From assembly GCA_003427395.1 (NCBI GenBank), contig BFEA01000281.1, positions 1,927,438 through 1,951,677 on the forward strand: 24,240 bases of DNA, written 5' to 3'. The notes beneath the pieces are model-generated. The model ran no database searches and had not been told where the DNA came from. It worked only from the letters and a program-made list of their open reading frames with translations. Shown piece by piece: positions 10,098 through 19,164 of this stretch. Made by a program: the position numbers and the translations under genes. This DNA is from Chara braunii. Its lineage: Eukaryota; Streptophyta; Charophyceae; Charales; Characeae. How positions within the stretch are numbered: position 1 is the first letter of the stretch; every line of letters begins with the position of its first letter.

Positions 10098-10495
10098 CAG
10101 AAGCAGTCACACTTTGTCATACAACCGAGTAGTCAGGGTTATCCTTCCTGCCAGCGGGGACACGGCTTAGAGTGAGGCGTTCGGGTTTATCGCCTGCACC
10201 TGACTCCGTATAAAGGATAGACCCAAGGTCACCGGAGTCCCTATCATTCAGGAGTCCTTCAAGCTGCCTTGAGTGTAACCTGTATAAAATAAGGAGGAAA
10301 ATAACAAACATGCATCATAGAGNAATTGACACTGACAAAATGAGAAGACCAGAAACCAGACTCTGCAAGAGCATGACCAGAGAAACGAGACTGAAGAGTA
10401 GTACACAGTGCATGCAGGGAGCAGCCATTGGAGGGTTGCAGTCACTAATAAATAATAATGTTGTAATACATCATAGTGACTGAAAAGAGAGAATC

Positions 10496-11541
10496 TCAAT
10501 CAATGATAATAAGCGGTACCCCCTCGTGAGTAAGTATTGTCGTCTGGGACTCCTCGTCATTGAGAACTCGCGTGGCTATCAACTCTGGAACCACGTAGCT
10601 GATGTCGAGAGTCGCTGCTGGATCAATCTTGTAGATGCAGGCCATGCATCTAGCCATCTCCTCGTCTGCGACGCTTCTGAGATAAAGCTCCTCCGCAAGA
10701 ATGATATCGCCTATAGCTCCAATCAATATCTCAATCCGCCCTCTCCCACCAGAGTAGATATAGGATACCTCGAGGAAACGATCTCCGTAGAGAGGCTTTC
10801 TATAAGCCTGCATAGCAAAGTCTGTCCCAACTAAATGACTATAGCCATCTCCGAGGTATGGGACCGGACCCTCCCCTCTTGGGGGACCAATAACTGTCTC
10901 AGACCCCGGGTCGTCTGACATGTAGGAGTCAATCACCCTCTAGAAGATACCGTGCTAGTAGATGTGCGATCCTCCTCAATGTCGCCCTCCGACGTCTCTG
11001 CTCACTAGTCTTCAATGCTCCTGTTGCTGTCCACAAACTCAATCCCTGTGAGTGTCCCAGTCGAAATAATCGTCAGGACACATGTAGTGATTGGGACTCC
11101 GGATCTGGTTCTCTCTCTGGATCCGGTCGTCCTTCCGCCTCTTCTCCTTGCTGCGGGACTCACTAAGAGGCTGGGGTTGCGTCCATCAAAATCGAAGAGC
11201 ACACTCCCAGGAGCTGAAGGTACGCGAGGAAACACCACGTGCAGCCAGTTGTCCCTCTAGTAGCTCTTCCTACGAAATATGTAATCAACAATTCTGTCAT
11301 CTGTGGTTCCCTTCACTCTCGTCTCTGCCCCCTTCACCGAGTAGGTGATCACGAGCGTGTGTCTCGAAGTCGAGGACTCATTAGCCCTGATAGTGAAACT
11401 CTGATGTCCCACATGTCTGTAGTAGAACCTCTCAATCAATCTACCCCACTTAGGGGTAATCTCACGACGTTGGGCCAGCTTGGATGGAATGCACGCTCTC
11501 ACTGATGCAGATACTCCCTCCAAGACCTGGCCGGATAGCAA
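10496..11541 (-). pseudogene. Decayed protein gene of unknown family
   Basis: A minus-strand frame runs from 11541 to 11005 with one internal TAG (11257-11259), then hits TAG-TGA (11007-11002). It stays open for 22 more codons, then meets TGA at 10935-10933. Starting one base over, a 146-codon frame (10936-10496) continues to a TGA at its end. The acidic, Ser/Thr-rich stretch before the shift (EEDRTSTSTVSS) and the ordered sequence after it (EVSYIYSGG, EEMARCMACIYKIDP, LDISYVVPEL) look like real protein. There is no ATG at the 5' end, and the frame stops just inside the tandem arrays at 11556, so the start may be lost. I recognise no family. Short overlapping plus-strand frames are shadows. 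Exons with undetected introns are an alternative to decay. Confidence 0.45.
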
Positions 11542-11555
11542 TCAGCAACTCAATG

Positions 11556-11830
11556 TGGAGGCCTGTCTGAATGGCCTGACTGAACTGCAACTCGATATAG
11601 GGCCCGCCTGAATGGGGCCGGCTGAACAGCAGCTATCTCAGAAGAAGGAGCACGCATGAAGGGGCCTGGCTGAAAACGACAACAATCTCAAGTAGGCCCG
11701 CCTGAAGGGGCCCGGCTGAACAACAACGATCTCAAGTAGGCCCGCCTGAAGGCCCCGACTAAGCAGCAACGATCTCAAGTAGGCCCACCTGAAGGGCCCG
11801 GCTGAACAGCAACTGAGCAGTGAAACATAT
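11556..11830. repeat. Tandem array a, 43-44-bp unit
   Basis: The unit theme is CAAGTAGGCCCGCCTGAAGG then GGCCCGGCTGAACAACAACG. Phase points at 11689, 11733 and 11776 give periods of 44 and 43. More degenerate units lie upstream from 11556. GGGCCCG-type dyads occur in each unit. The array abuts the 5' edge of the decayed minus-strand gene. Confidence 0.8.
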
Positions 11831-12007
11831 CATGCACAGGGACCAGTCATAGATAGTGAATGTATTGGGGCCAGATTGACGCAAATCACTTGTGCAGGGA
11901 TTGAACTGCCAATGCTCCCCGTGCGGGGAAAAATATCACGTGCATGAGGTGTTGCTGATCAACAATGAAATAAATCAACGGGAGCGTGAGGGCAAATCAT
12001 CCCAGCT
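11831..12007. other. Spacer between tandem arrays
   Basis: Non-repetitive linker containing the small dyad CCCCGTGCGGGG (about 11918-11929). No gene is seen. Confidence 0.4.
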
Positions 12008-12912
12008 AACAATCCTATGCTCGAGAGTACATGGGCTCACACTCAAACGACAGTATCTAGCCCGGGCGCACACATATCCAGCGCAAGTGCACATGGGCGT
12101 GCACTCAAATAATGAAACTCAGCCTGGGCACTCATGGGCACACTCTCTAATGGCAATGCCAAGCTTGGGCGCGCGTGGGCGCGCATTCTAACTGCTATGC
12201 CAAGCTTGGGCGCGCATGTGCACGCACTCTAACTGCTATACCAAGCTTGGGCGCACATGTGCACACACTCTAACTGCTATATCAAGCTCGGGCGCGCATG
12301 GGCGCGCACTCTAATAGCAATATCGAGCTTGGGCGTGCATGGGCGCGCACTCTCAAGCTTGGGCGCACATGGGCGCGCTCTCTAACAGCAATATCAAGCT
12401 TGGGTGCGCATGGGCGCGCACTCTCAAGCTTGGGCGCGCATGGGCGCGCTCTCTAACAGCAATATCAAGCTTGGGTGCGCATGGGCGCGCACTCTCAAGC
12501 TTGGGCGCGCATGGGCGCGCTCTGTAACAGCAATATCAAGCTTGGGCGCGCATGGGCGCGCACGCTAACTGCAGTGCCAAGCTTGGGCGCGCATGGGCGC
12601 GCACTCTAACTGCAGTGCCAAGCTTGGGCGCACATCAAAATACAATATCTAGTCCGGGCGTGCGCGGGGGCACACTCTAACTGCGATGCCAAGCTTGGGC
12701 GCGCATGGGCACGCACTCTAACTGCAATGCCAAGCTTGGGCGCGCACTCTAACTACAATGCCAAGCTTGGGCGCGCACGGGTGCGCACTCTAACTGCAAT
12801 GCCAAGCTTGGACGCGCATGGGCGCGCACTCTAACTGCAATGCCAAGCTTGGGCGCGCACGGGCGCGCACTCTAACTGCAATGCCAAGCTTGGGCGCACA
12901 TCAAAATACAAT
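12008..12912. repeat. Tandem array b, 41-bp HindIII-type unit
   Basis: About twenty units on the theme CAAGCTTGGGCGCGCATGGG-CGCGCACTCTAACTGCAATGC; the phase between 12541 and 12582 is exactly 41. Units decay toward the left edge. From about 12311 a 71-bp higher-order repeat (41 + 30 bp) is seen at 12311, 12382, 12453 and 12524. Units at about 12623 and 12890 are chimeric with array c, starting as b (CAAGCTTGGGCGCACATC) and ending as c (AATATCTGGTCCGGGCGTG). Open frames across the array are translated repeat. Confidence 0.93.
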
Positions 12913-13462
12913 ATCTGGTCCGGGCGTGCGGGGGCGCACACTTAAAAGTAATATCTGGCCTGGGCGCGTGCGGGTGCGCACTTAAAATTAATATCTGGTC
13001 TGGGCGCGTGCGGGCGTACGCTTAAAATTAATATCTGGTTTGGGTGCGTGCAGGCGCGCACTTAAAAGTAATATCCGGTCTGGGCACGCGCGGGCGCGCA
13101 CTTGAAAATAATATTTGGTCTGGGCGCGCGCGAGCGTGCACTTAAAATTAATATCTGGTCTGGGTGCGCGCGGGCGCGCATTTAAAAATAATATCTGGTC
13201 TGGGTGCGCGCGGGCGCGCACTTAAAAATAATATCTGGTCTAGGCGAGTGTGGGCGCGCACTTAAAAATAATATTTGGTTTGGGCGCACGCGGGCGCGCA
13301 CTTTAAATAATATCTGGTTTGGGCGTGCGCGGGTGCACACTTAAAATAATATCTGGTCTGGGTGCGCGTGGGCGCACACTTAAAATAATATCTAGTCTGG
13401 GCGTGCGCAAGCACTCACTTAAAATAATATCTGATCTGGGCGAGCGCGGGCGCACTCTTAAA
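12913..13462. repeat. Tandem array c, 40-bp unit
   Basis: About fourteen units on the theme CTTAAAATTAATATCTGGTC-TGGGCGCGTGCGGGCGCGCA. Units begin at 12981, 13021, 13061, 13101, 13141, 13181, 13221 and 13261, an exact 40-bp period, then slip to about 39 bp from 13301. A GCGC-rich block alternates with an AT-rich block in every unit. Confidence 0.93.
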
Positions 13463-13649
13463 ATTAATATTCAAAATTCAATCTTTGCTTGGGGCCAATA
13501 TACTACTGCTTATAACAGGATGGAGTGATTACTGTGCGCAAGACTTGGTCTTCTCTTAGGGCCTGACCACTATTGTCATCAAATGCAGACTAAGTACTCA
13601 GTTGAAACGAACACTGGTACCCCTGGTTCGGAGTTGGTCATGTATGATC
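13463..13649. other. Spacer between arrays c and d
   Basis: About 190 bp without repeat units or a supported gene. Confidence 0.4.
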
Positions 13650-13882
13650 ATCACTCATGATGCGCAACAACGCACAGTTAAAAAAAAATGACCCTCCGTC
13701 ATGGTGCGCAATAGCGCACAGTTGCGAATAACAAAATGGTTTTCAATCATAGTGCGCAAACGCGCACAGATGCGAATAGCAAAATGATTCTGAATCACTG
13801 TGCGCAACTGCGCACAGATGCAAATAGCAAAAATGGTTCTTAACCACGGTGCGCAACAACGCACAGTCGCAAATAGCACAAT
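13650..13882. repeat. Tandem array d, about 48-bp unit with dyad
   Basis: Five units, each with a dyad of the form GTGCGCAANNGCGCAC followed by AGTTGCGAATAGCAAAATGG. Dyads start at about 13660, 13704, 13752, 13800 and 13849. The arms pair and the 4-nt centre varies (AATA, AAAC, AACT), as expected if the stem rather than the loop is kept. Confidence 0.88.
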
Positions 13883-14284
13883 GCTCAGAAATGGCCGTGA
13901 CAAATAGCACAATGTTCAGTATAGGCAAAATGCTCAGAAATGGCCCTGATGAATAGCACAATGCTCAGAAATGGCTCTTGCGAATGACACTGTTCATAAA
14001 TGGCACTTGCGAATAGCACTATTCAGAAATGACTCTTTGCGAATAACACTGTTCAGAATAACACTTGCGAATAACTCTACTCAGAAATGACTCTTTGCGA
14101 ATAGCACTGTTCAGAAATCGCACTTGCGAATAGCACTATTCAGAAATGGCTCTTTGTGAATAGCACTGTTCAGAAATGACACTTGCGAATAACACTATTC
14201 AGAAATGACTCTTTGCGAATAGCACTGTTCAGAAATGGCACTGTTCAGAATAGCACTCGAGAATAGCTCTACTCAGAAATGGCA
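13883..14284. repeat. Tandem array e, 28-30-bp unit
   Basis: About fourteen units on the theme CAGAAATGGCTCTTGCGAAT-AGCACTGTT. Alternating variants (CTCTTTGCGAATAGCACTGTT versus CACTTGCGAATAGCACTATT) make a dimer of about 58-60 bp. The TTGCGAATAGC segment is shared with array d. Confidence 0.88.
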
Positions 14285-14560
14285 CTGTTCAGATATGGCC
14301 CTCAGATATGGCCCTCAAGCATGGTGCGAACGGCACACAGCATGGTGCGAACGGCGCACTGTTCAGATATGGCCCTTAGATATGGCCCTCGAGCATAGTG
14401 CGAACAACGCACAGCATGGTGCAAACGGCGCACTGTTCAGATATGACCCTCAGATATAGCCCTCAAGCATGGTGCGAACGACGCACACCATGCTGCGAAC
14501 GGCACTGTTCAGATATGGCCCTCAAGCATGGTGCGAACAGCGCACAGCATGGATATGGCT
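14285..14560. repeat. Tandem array f, 72-74-bp unit
   Basis: CTGTTCAGATATG phases at 14285, 14359, 14433 and 14505. Each unit combines an array-e-like part (CTGTTCAGATATGGCCCTCA) with array-d-like dyads (GTGCGAACGGCGCAC). It therefore looks like a recombined derivative of the two arrays before it. Confidence 0.85.
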
Positions 14561-14639
14561 CTCAAGTGTAGTGCGCATGCTGCGCAAAGCGCAATGACCG
14601 TGCAATCTGCCTGGTGTGATTGCGCAAACAAAGTCTGAA

Positions 14640-14955
14640 TCGGCTTAATATTTGGTATGGCTGCACAGGTGGTCTCAGAATCGGTTTGATACTAGGTGCG
14701 ACTGCGCTAGCAGTCTCCAAATCAACATGTTACTCAGCGTGACTGCGCTGACAGTCTCAAAATCGGCTTGATACTCGGTATGACTGCGCTGGCGGTCTCA
14801 AACTCGGCTTGTTTACTCAAAAGGACTGCGCTGGCAGTCTCCAAAATCGGCTTGTTTACTCAGAGGGACTGCGTTGGCAGTCTAAAAAATCAGCTTGTTT
14901 ACTCAGAGGGACTGCGCTGGCAGTCTAAAAAATCGGCTTGTTTCCTCGGCGCCTA
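14640..14955. repeat. Tandem array g, 41-43-bp unit with dyad
   Basis: About seven units. GACTGCG phases at 14700, 14741, 14782, 14824, 14867 and 14910 drift from 41 to 43 bp. Each carries GACTGCGCTGGCAGTC, a perfect 6-bp stem with a 4-nt loop, followed by a TCAAAATCGGCTTG stretch. Confidence 0.9.
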
Positions 14956-15572
14956 ATGCAGCTGTGCAGACATAGTCAAAAGTTGCCCCTAAATACAGGG
15001 TGCGCAGACACAGCTCGGTTTCAACTCTCAAGTGTGCCCAAGCACACAGTTTGATCACGACCCTCAGATACAGCGTGTGAGCTCAGAGTTTATGACCAAT
15101 CAGATACAAAGTTAAGGCAAGTGCTCTCAGATCAGATATGGCACGTACACAGGTCACGGAGGGTGAGTGAAAGGGAAATAAAGGCGGTTGGAAAGAAGAG
15201 GGAGTGAAAGGGAAGATGAGAAGAGAGAGAAGAAAGAGAATGAGAAAGGGAAAGTGGGAGGCCAGTCTTGCCCCCCCCTTTCCTTATCCCTTCCCTGACT
15301 TGCCTTCCGCTCGACTCTCTTGCCTCCTGCTCCGTGCTCCTCTCTTACTCCTGCTAGCAAGTCGCTGATCTTTGACTCATGCTCTCCACCTCTTGCCGTT
15401 CCGTCAGGGCTGAAGTGCTCCAGCCGCGCGTGCCACGTATGCTGATCTCTCCTGAACTGATCTGTTGTCTTGGGTGACGTGGCCTCTCTTTTATAATGGA
15501 GAGGCCAAGTGATCGGGGCTGAGTGCTGCAGTCCCAAGGTCGGGGCCGTGGTCTAACTCTAGACCGGGCCTG
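14956..15572. other. Array fringe, purine tract, gene-free
   Basis: 14956-15120 holds worn units, including GTGTGCCCAAGCACAC (15032-15047). This has the same hairpin layout as array d, with different arm bases that still pair. 15162-15258 is a purine tract (almost only A and G on the plus strand). The minus-strand frame at 15154-15537 crosses this tract and is not convincing. Confidence 0.55.
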
Positions 15573-15865
15573 TGCTAAAAATAGCAGCAGTCCTGACCTC
15601 GGGATATGAACAGTCAGTCCTATTTTTAGAACGGGACTGGCGTAGGTCCAGTCCCCGGTAGATGAACAGTCAGTCCCACGCTAAAAATAGCGTGGGGCTG
15701 TGCTATTTTTAGAACGGGACTGGCGCAGGCCCAGTCCCCGGTAGATGAACAGTCGGTGCCACGCAAAAAATAGCGTGGGGCTGTGCTATTTTTAGAACGG
15801 GACTGGCGCAGGCCCGACTTTGGGAAACGAACAGTCAGTCCCGTGCTAAAAAATAGCACATGACC
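15573..15865. repeat. 82-83-bp tandem repeat, hairpin in each unit
   Basis: GAACAGTC phases at 15608, 15664, 15747 and 15829 (periods 56, 83, 82). Each unit contains a stem with an A-rich loop: GCTAAAAATAGC near 15573, CCCACGCTA/TAGCGTGGG near 15675, CCACGC/GCGTGG near 15760 and GTGCTA/TAGCAC near 15842. A constant block, TATTTTTAGAACGGGACTGG, follows. Confidence 0.9.
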
Positions 15866-16812
15866 CTATTTTAATTATTCGGGCCTGTCTGTTCATCTAT
15901 ATGGCTACTTAGGGCTGTTCCTTTCCTGGCCGGGTTACGCGGTCGTGTCGGTCCGGTCCCATCCGGTCAAACTTGAATATCTCGCTAACCCTTGGTCCGT
16001 TTCAAGCGCCGTTTGGACCGGACCCCACTAATTGGCCCATTGCGGTCGCGTCGGTCCAGTCCAACGAGGAAGATCAGGTCTCCAGGGGACCCTACTGTCG
16101 CGCCGTCTTTCCCTTGGTTTCGACTCAGGGGAAATCTAACCGAAGCGCTAGGGTCCATGACTACGGACACAATTTTTGACGCAGCGCGGGAGTTGACCGC
16201 GGCGAGTCAATTTCCGCTGCTGCACCGCATCATCTTCCAACACCGGGGCCCCGGACCGACTAGAATCGTGTAAAATGGTGTCACAGTGTGGCATCTTTTC
16301 TTATTTGAAACAATGCTTGTTTTTATTTACACGAATGCAAAGAAAAGGACCCAAACGAAAAAAAAAAACTGTCAGTCTGACATCTACATCATGACAGTAC
16401 AGCCTGTGCATCCGTCATTCTCAAGCCTTAGGGGCTCGTTCGACACTCCTCGGGCCGTTCTCAAGGCCCGAGGAAATTCTCCCGTCGTCGCCCGAGGTAA
16501 TTCGTGCCCTCGCAAGGAAACCAACTGGCCTACAATAACCATGGTGTGTTCACGAATCAGTGCACACGGAAATCTCTCAATATTCTCTATTTCTGCACGA
16601 AGCTTCAAAAACACTTCCCCCCCCCAAAAAAAAAAGAAAACCATAGAATTGAAGCTTCGCGCCAATGCAAAGTAGCCAACTAAATGGCCAACAAATGAAT
16701 TTAAAAAATTCCTACTGGCCGATGGGCAGCTGCCTCCACGAAAAGAAAGAGAATCGACACTAGCAGTGGATACCCAAAACGATAAACGACTGACCTTTGT
16801 GACGGACGCCCG

Positions 16813-16818
16813 CACGTG
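16813..16818. promoter_or_regulatory. G-box (CACGTG), distal
   Basis: A palindromic CACGTG in GCACGTGA context, about 530 bp upstream of the LEA start codon. ACGT-core elements of this kind are known bZIP binding sites in abscisic-acid-responsive plant promoters. Its role here is inferred only from position. Confidence 0.3.
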
Positions 16819-16855
16819 ATCGAAAACCACAGAACAGAAGCGTAAATCGGACTTA

Positions 16856-16861
16856 GTCGGT
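16856..16861 (-). promoter_or_regulatory. DRE/CRT core ACCGAC
   Basis: GTCGGT on the plus strand reads ACCGAC on the minus strand, the core bound by DREB/CBF factors in dehydration- and cold-responsive plant promoters. It lies 43 bp from a G-box, as often seen in LEA promoters. A six-base match alone is weak. Confidence 0.25.
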
Positions 16862-17093
16862 CCTGGCTCTTCCCGAACCTCCGGCCCGGTAACCCTGACA
16901 CTTCCGGCGCATAATGAGCGAGCGGGAAACCTCCAGAACACCAACAAAAACTAACAACGATACAGTGCGCGTCTACCAGATATAAGTATGGTGCAGTCAC
17001 ACATAATTGTAGCAAGCGAGACCGGAAATCATTCTCGTATATGTTGTAGGAGTGCGTGTAACATCCTGGTGCTTGCCCGGGTCAGCGATGTGG

Positions 17094-17099
17094 CACGTG
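17094..17099. promoter_or_regulatory. G-box/ABRE (GGCACGTGG), proximal
   Basis: CACGTG within GGCACGTGG, 248 bp upstream of the LEA ATG. This extended form fits a plant ABRE well. Just downstream, GAGCGC and GCGCTC (about 17127-17149) form a short dyad. I see no clear TATA box before the gene. Confidence 0.45.
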
Positions 17100-17346
17100 G
17101 ATGAAGGCATCCGAAGACGCAGTTGAGCGCCTTTGGGATAAGCGCTCTCCGCTGTGACCTTTCAGCTTTGGATTAGGAACAATTCGATCGGCTTTTCTGT
17201 TGGAAAGAGAGTAAGGGAGAGGTGTGTGGTCAGAGAATTGCCACTCGCTCGACAAGTGTGGTCCTAAGTAGAGAGAGACGTTCCAGTTGTCGGTTTGGGT
17301 AGTGAAGCTTTCGGGTAGTGAAAGTTGAGGGAAACAGCGAACGGAA

Positions 17347-17814
17347 ATGGCGTCGGAGAAGGCTCGTTCTGGGGCGGGGCAGATTGGCGAGGCCGGCCGG
17401 GAGAAGTATGAGGAATTGAAGGAGACGGCGGCGCAGAAGACACAGGCCGTGAAGGAGATGGCGGCGCAGAAGACGCAGGAGCTGAAGGAGGCGGCAGCGG
17501 AGAAGACGGAGGCAGCCAAGCAGACGGCGGCGGAGAAGACACAAGCGGCCAAGGAGATGGCGTCAGAGAAGTCCAAGGCAGCGAAAGGAGTCCAAGAGAG
17601 GTACGAGGGAGCGAAGGGGTCGGTGGCCGAAAATATTCAGCTGGCCAAGGAGGCGTTGGCGGAGACAAACGCGGAGTACAGGGAGCAGACAGCCAGCGCG
17701 ATGCATGCTGTCCAGGAGTCGGCGAGGTCGGCGATGGAAAGCATACAGGACAAAGCGAAAGCCGCTACGGAGGCCGTCAAGGAGAAGACAGGCTATGGAC
17801 AATCTCAGCAGTGA
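17347..17814 (+). CDS. Group 3 LEA protein (LEA_4 type)
   Basis: Encodes 155 residues, very hydrophilic and rich in Ala, Glu, Lys and Gln, with one Trp-free, Cys-free chain. Residues 25-79 are five head-to-tail 11-mers: KETAAQKTQAV, KEMAAQKTQEL, KEAAAEKTEAA, KQTAAEKTQAA and KEMASEKSKAA. This is the hallmark of group 3 late embryogenesis abundant proteins, which are disordered in water and fold into amphipathic helix on drying or at membranes. Looser repeats follow to about residue 150, ending GYGQSQQ. There is no signal or transit peptide, so a cytosolic or nuclear location is likely. The ATG (context GGAAATGGCG) is fixed by an in-frame TGA at 17326-17328. Length is ordinary for small family members, and no intron is needed. 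The expected role, from the family, is protection of proteins and membranes during water loss. Antisense frames over it (17082-17668) are Pro/Ser- or Leu/Arg-rich shadows of the GC-rich repeats. Confidence 0.92.
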   Translation: MASEKARSGAGQIGEAGREKYEELKETAAQKTQAVKEMAAQKTQELKEAAAEKTEAAKQTAAEKTQAAKEMASEKSKAAKGVQERYEGAKGSVAENIQLAKEALAETNAEYREQTASAMHAVQESARSAMESIQDKAKAATEAVKEKTGYGQSQQ

Positions 17815-18439
17815 AAGGCTGCGTACTGGAATAGAAGTAAGGTGGTAAGCTGGCCGGCTAGCGAAGGAGAAGAGGTAGCCGCTGTGGAGGTAGGTGTGAG
17901 AGATACTCGTGGTAGCCGGGAGCGACGGTATTGTGTACTGCGGCTACTGCCTGAAGAGCACGAGAACATGTAGGATGGAAGGGGGGCATTGGTCCTCGGA
18001 GGTGACGGAGTGACGCAGACCACGTTGTACGTGTTTCCTTGGAGTTGTCGAGTGATGCAGACTACGTACCTGTGGAGGAAAGCGCTCTGAAATTGCAGGA
18101 AAGGGCCATCAAATGGACAGTGCATATGGAGAGGGGAACGGGAAGTCAGGTATGGAAATTTGGTAGCACGTTCAGTGAGCGTCGGCTATGGAAGTTTGCT
18201 GTCTGAGAAATAGACGATGTTTACGGGAGAGAAATTTCAAGTGGCTGCGGCGAATGGACGAGGAGTTAACCCCGAGACATCACACTGCTGCGACGACTGG
18301 GTTGGTTGCTCGCCGTCCTCTCGAGTGCCTGAGCGAAGACAACAATAATCTAGGAGCAGCCGAATTTCGAGGACTGTGGAACTCTGGTTGTGGGAGTCTG
18401 TTGTTCTCTGACTGCTGATTTGTATCGCAAAGCAATGGC
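17815..18439. other. Downstream region of the LEA gene
   Basis: Presumably 3' untranslated and intergenic sequence. GAGTGACGCAGACCACGT near 18008 recurs as GAGTGATGCAGACTACGT near 18049, a small duplication. No canonical AATAAA is seen close to the stop, and no further gene is supported. The small frame at 18188-18418 has no features. Confidence 0.4.
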
Positions 18440-18752
18440 GTCAGTGAAGAGCACACACAACTGTCACAGGGGTGTGGGTGTTTGTTCGCCTTCACGGGGA
18501 AATAATTTCTGTGGGTAATGGATCAATGAGCGTTGATTGAAGGAGAGAAGAGCTTCTGCGGGTAGTGGATTGATGACCGTTGACTGTAGCGCTGTCGTCA
18601 GTGAAGAGCACACCCAACTGCTACAGCGGTGTCGGTGTTTGTTCGCCTTCACGGGGAAATAATATCTGTGGGTAATGAATCAATGAGCGTTCAATGAAGG
18701 AGAGAAGAACTTCTGCGGGTAGTGGTTGATGACCGTTGACTGTAGCGCTGTG
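18440..18752. repeat. 156-157-bp tandem duplication
   Basis: Two well-conserved copies, about 18440-18596 and 18597-18752. TCAGTGAAGAGCACAC starts at 18441 and 18598, and GTAGCGCTGT ends the copies at 18595 and 18751. They share TGTTTGTTCGCCTTCACGGG and GAAGGAGAGAAGA. Minus-strand frames in both copies start alike because of the duplication. Confidence 0.92.
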
Positions 18753-19164
18753 TGTGTGACGCGACCACGTTTAATAAGCTAACGGTGATGTGGACAGGGG
18801 GTGTGTTACCTGGCGACGTTTTTCAATAGCCTAGCCCTTCAAAAGCCTACCCTGGCGTCTGTGACGCGGGATATCGTTTGATGGTGTGTAATTCGAAGTG
18901 TCCTGACATAGGTTTGGTGTAGGCGTTGCCGCAGGTCCGTAATCCTGGCTTAGCTTCGCCTCAAACAGCCAATTATGCTGACGCCATATGTGTTCGGTAT
19001 ACATGCAGCCCCTGTGCCCGTGGACTCGTTCTGCAGCGATGAGTGTAGCCTATTCTACTGGTGTTCCCATTGGGGGGGACAGTGAACTCGGTTCCCAGCA
19101 GCAGGTGCATTGTCTAGCTGTTGAGTGGAGCCGAGGATTTGGGGATGTCTCCTATCAACCCCAG
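18753..19164. other. Gene-free spacer
   Basis: No gene or clear repeat is seen. The frame at 18988-19179 has no protein features. Confidence 0.35.

Larger units (their letters stand above)
15866..17093. other. Upstream region of the LEA gene; no other gene
   Basis: GCGGTCGTGTCGGTCCGGTCC-like sequence occurs twice (about 15940 and 16045), a short direct repeat about 95-105 bp apart. A perfect 9-bp stem, CCTCGGGCC (16448-16456) and GGCCCGAGG (16465-16473), may mark a degraded transposon. The long minus-strand frame (16384-16947) crosses an A/C homopolymer and lacks protein features. Confidence 0.4.

Noticed and set aside
12008-14560. CRISPR array or coding repeat protein
   Set aside because: Units are head-to-tail with no unique spacers, periods vary, the context is eukaryotic, and frames change between units.
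16384-16947. Longest open frame in the window, 187 codons, minus strand
   Set aside because: It runs through an A/C homopolymer that gives FFFFFWGG-like sequence, has no recognisable motif, and overlaps the upstream region of the LEA gene. Most likely chance.
17082-17668. Three minus-strand frames rich in Pro/Ser, Cys/Ala or Leu/Arg
   Set aside because: Antisense shadows of the GC-rich 33-bp LEA repeats.
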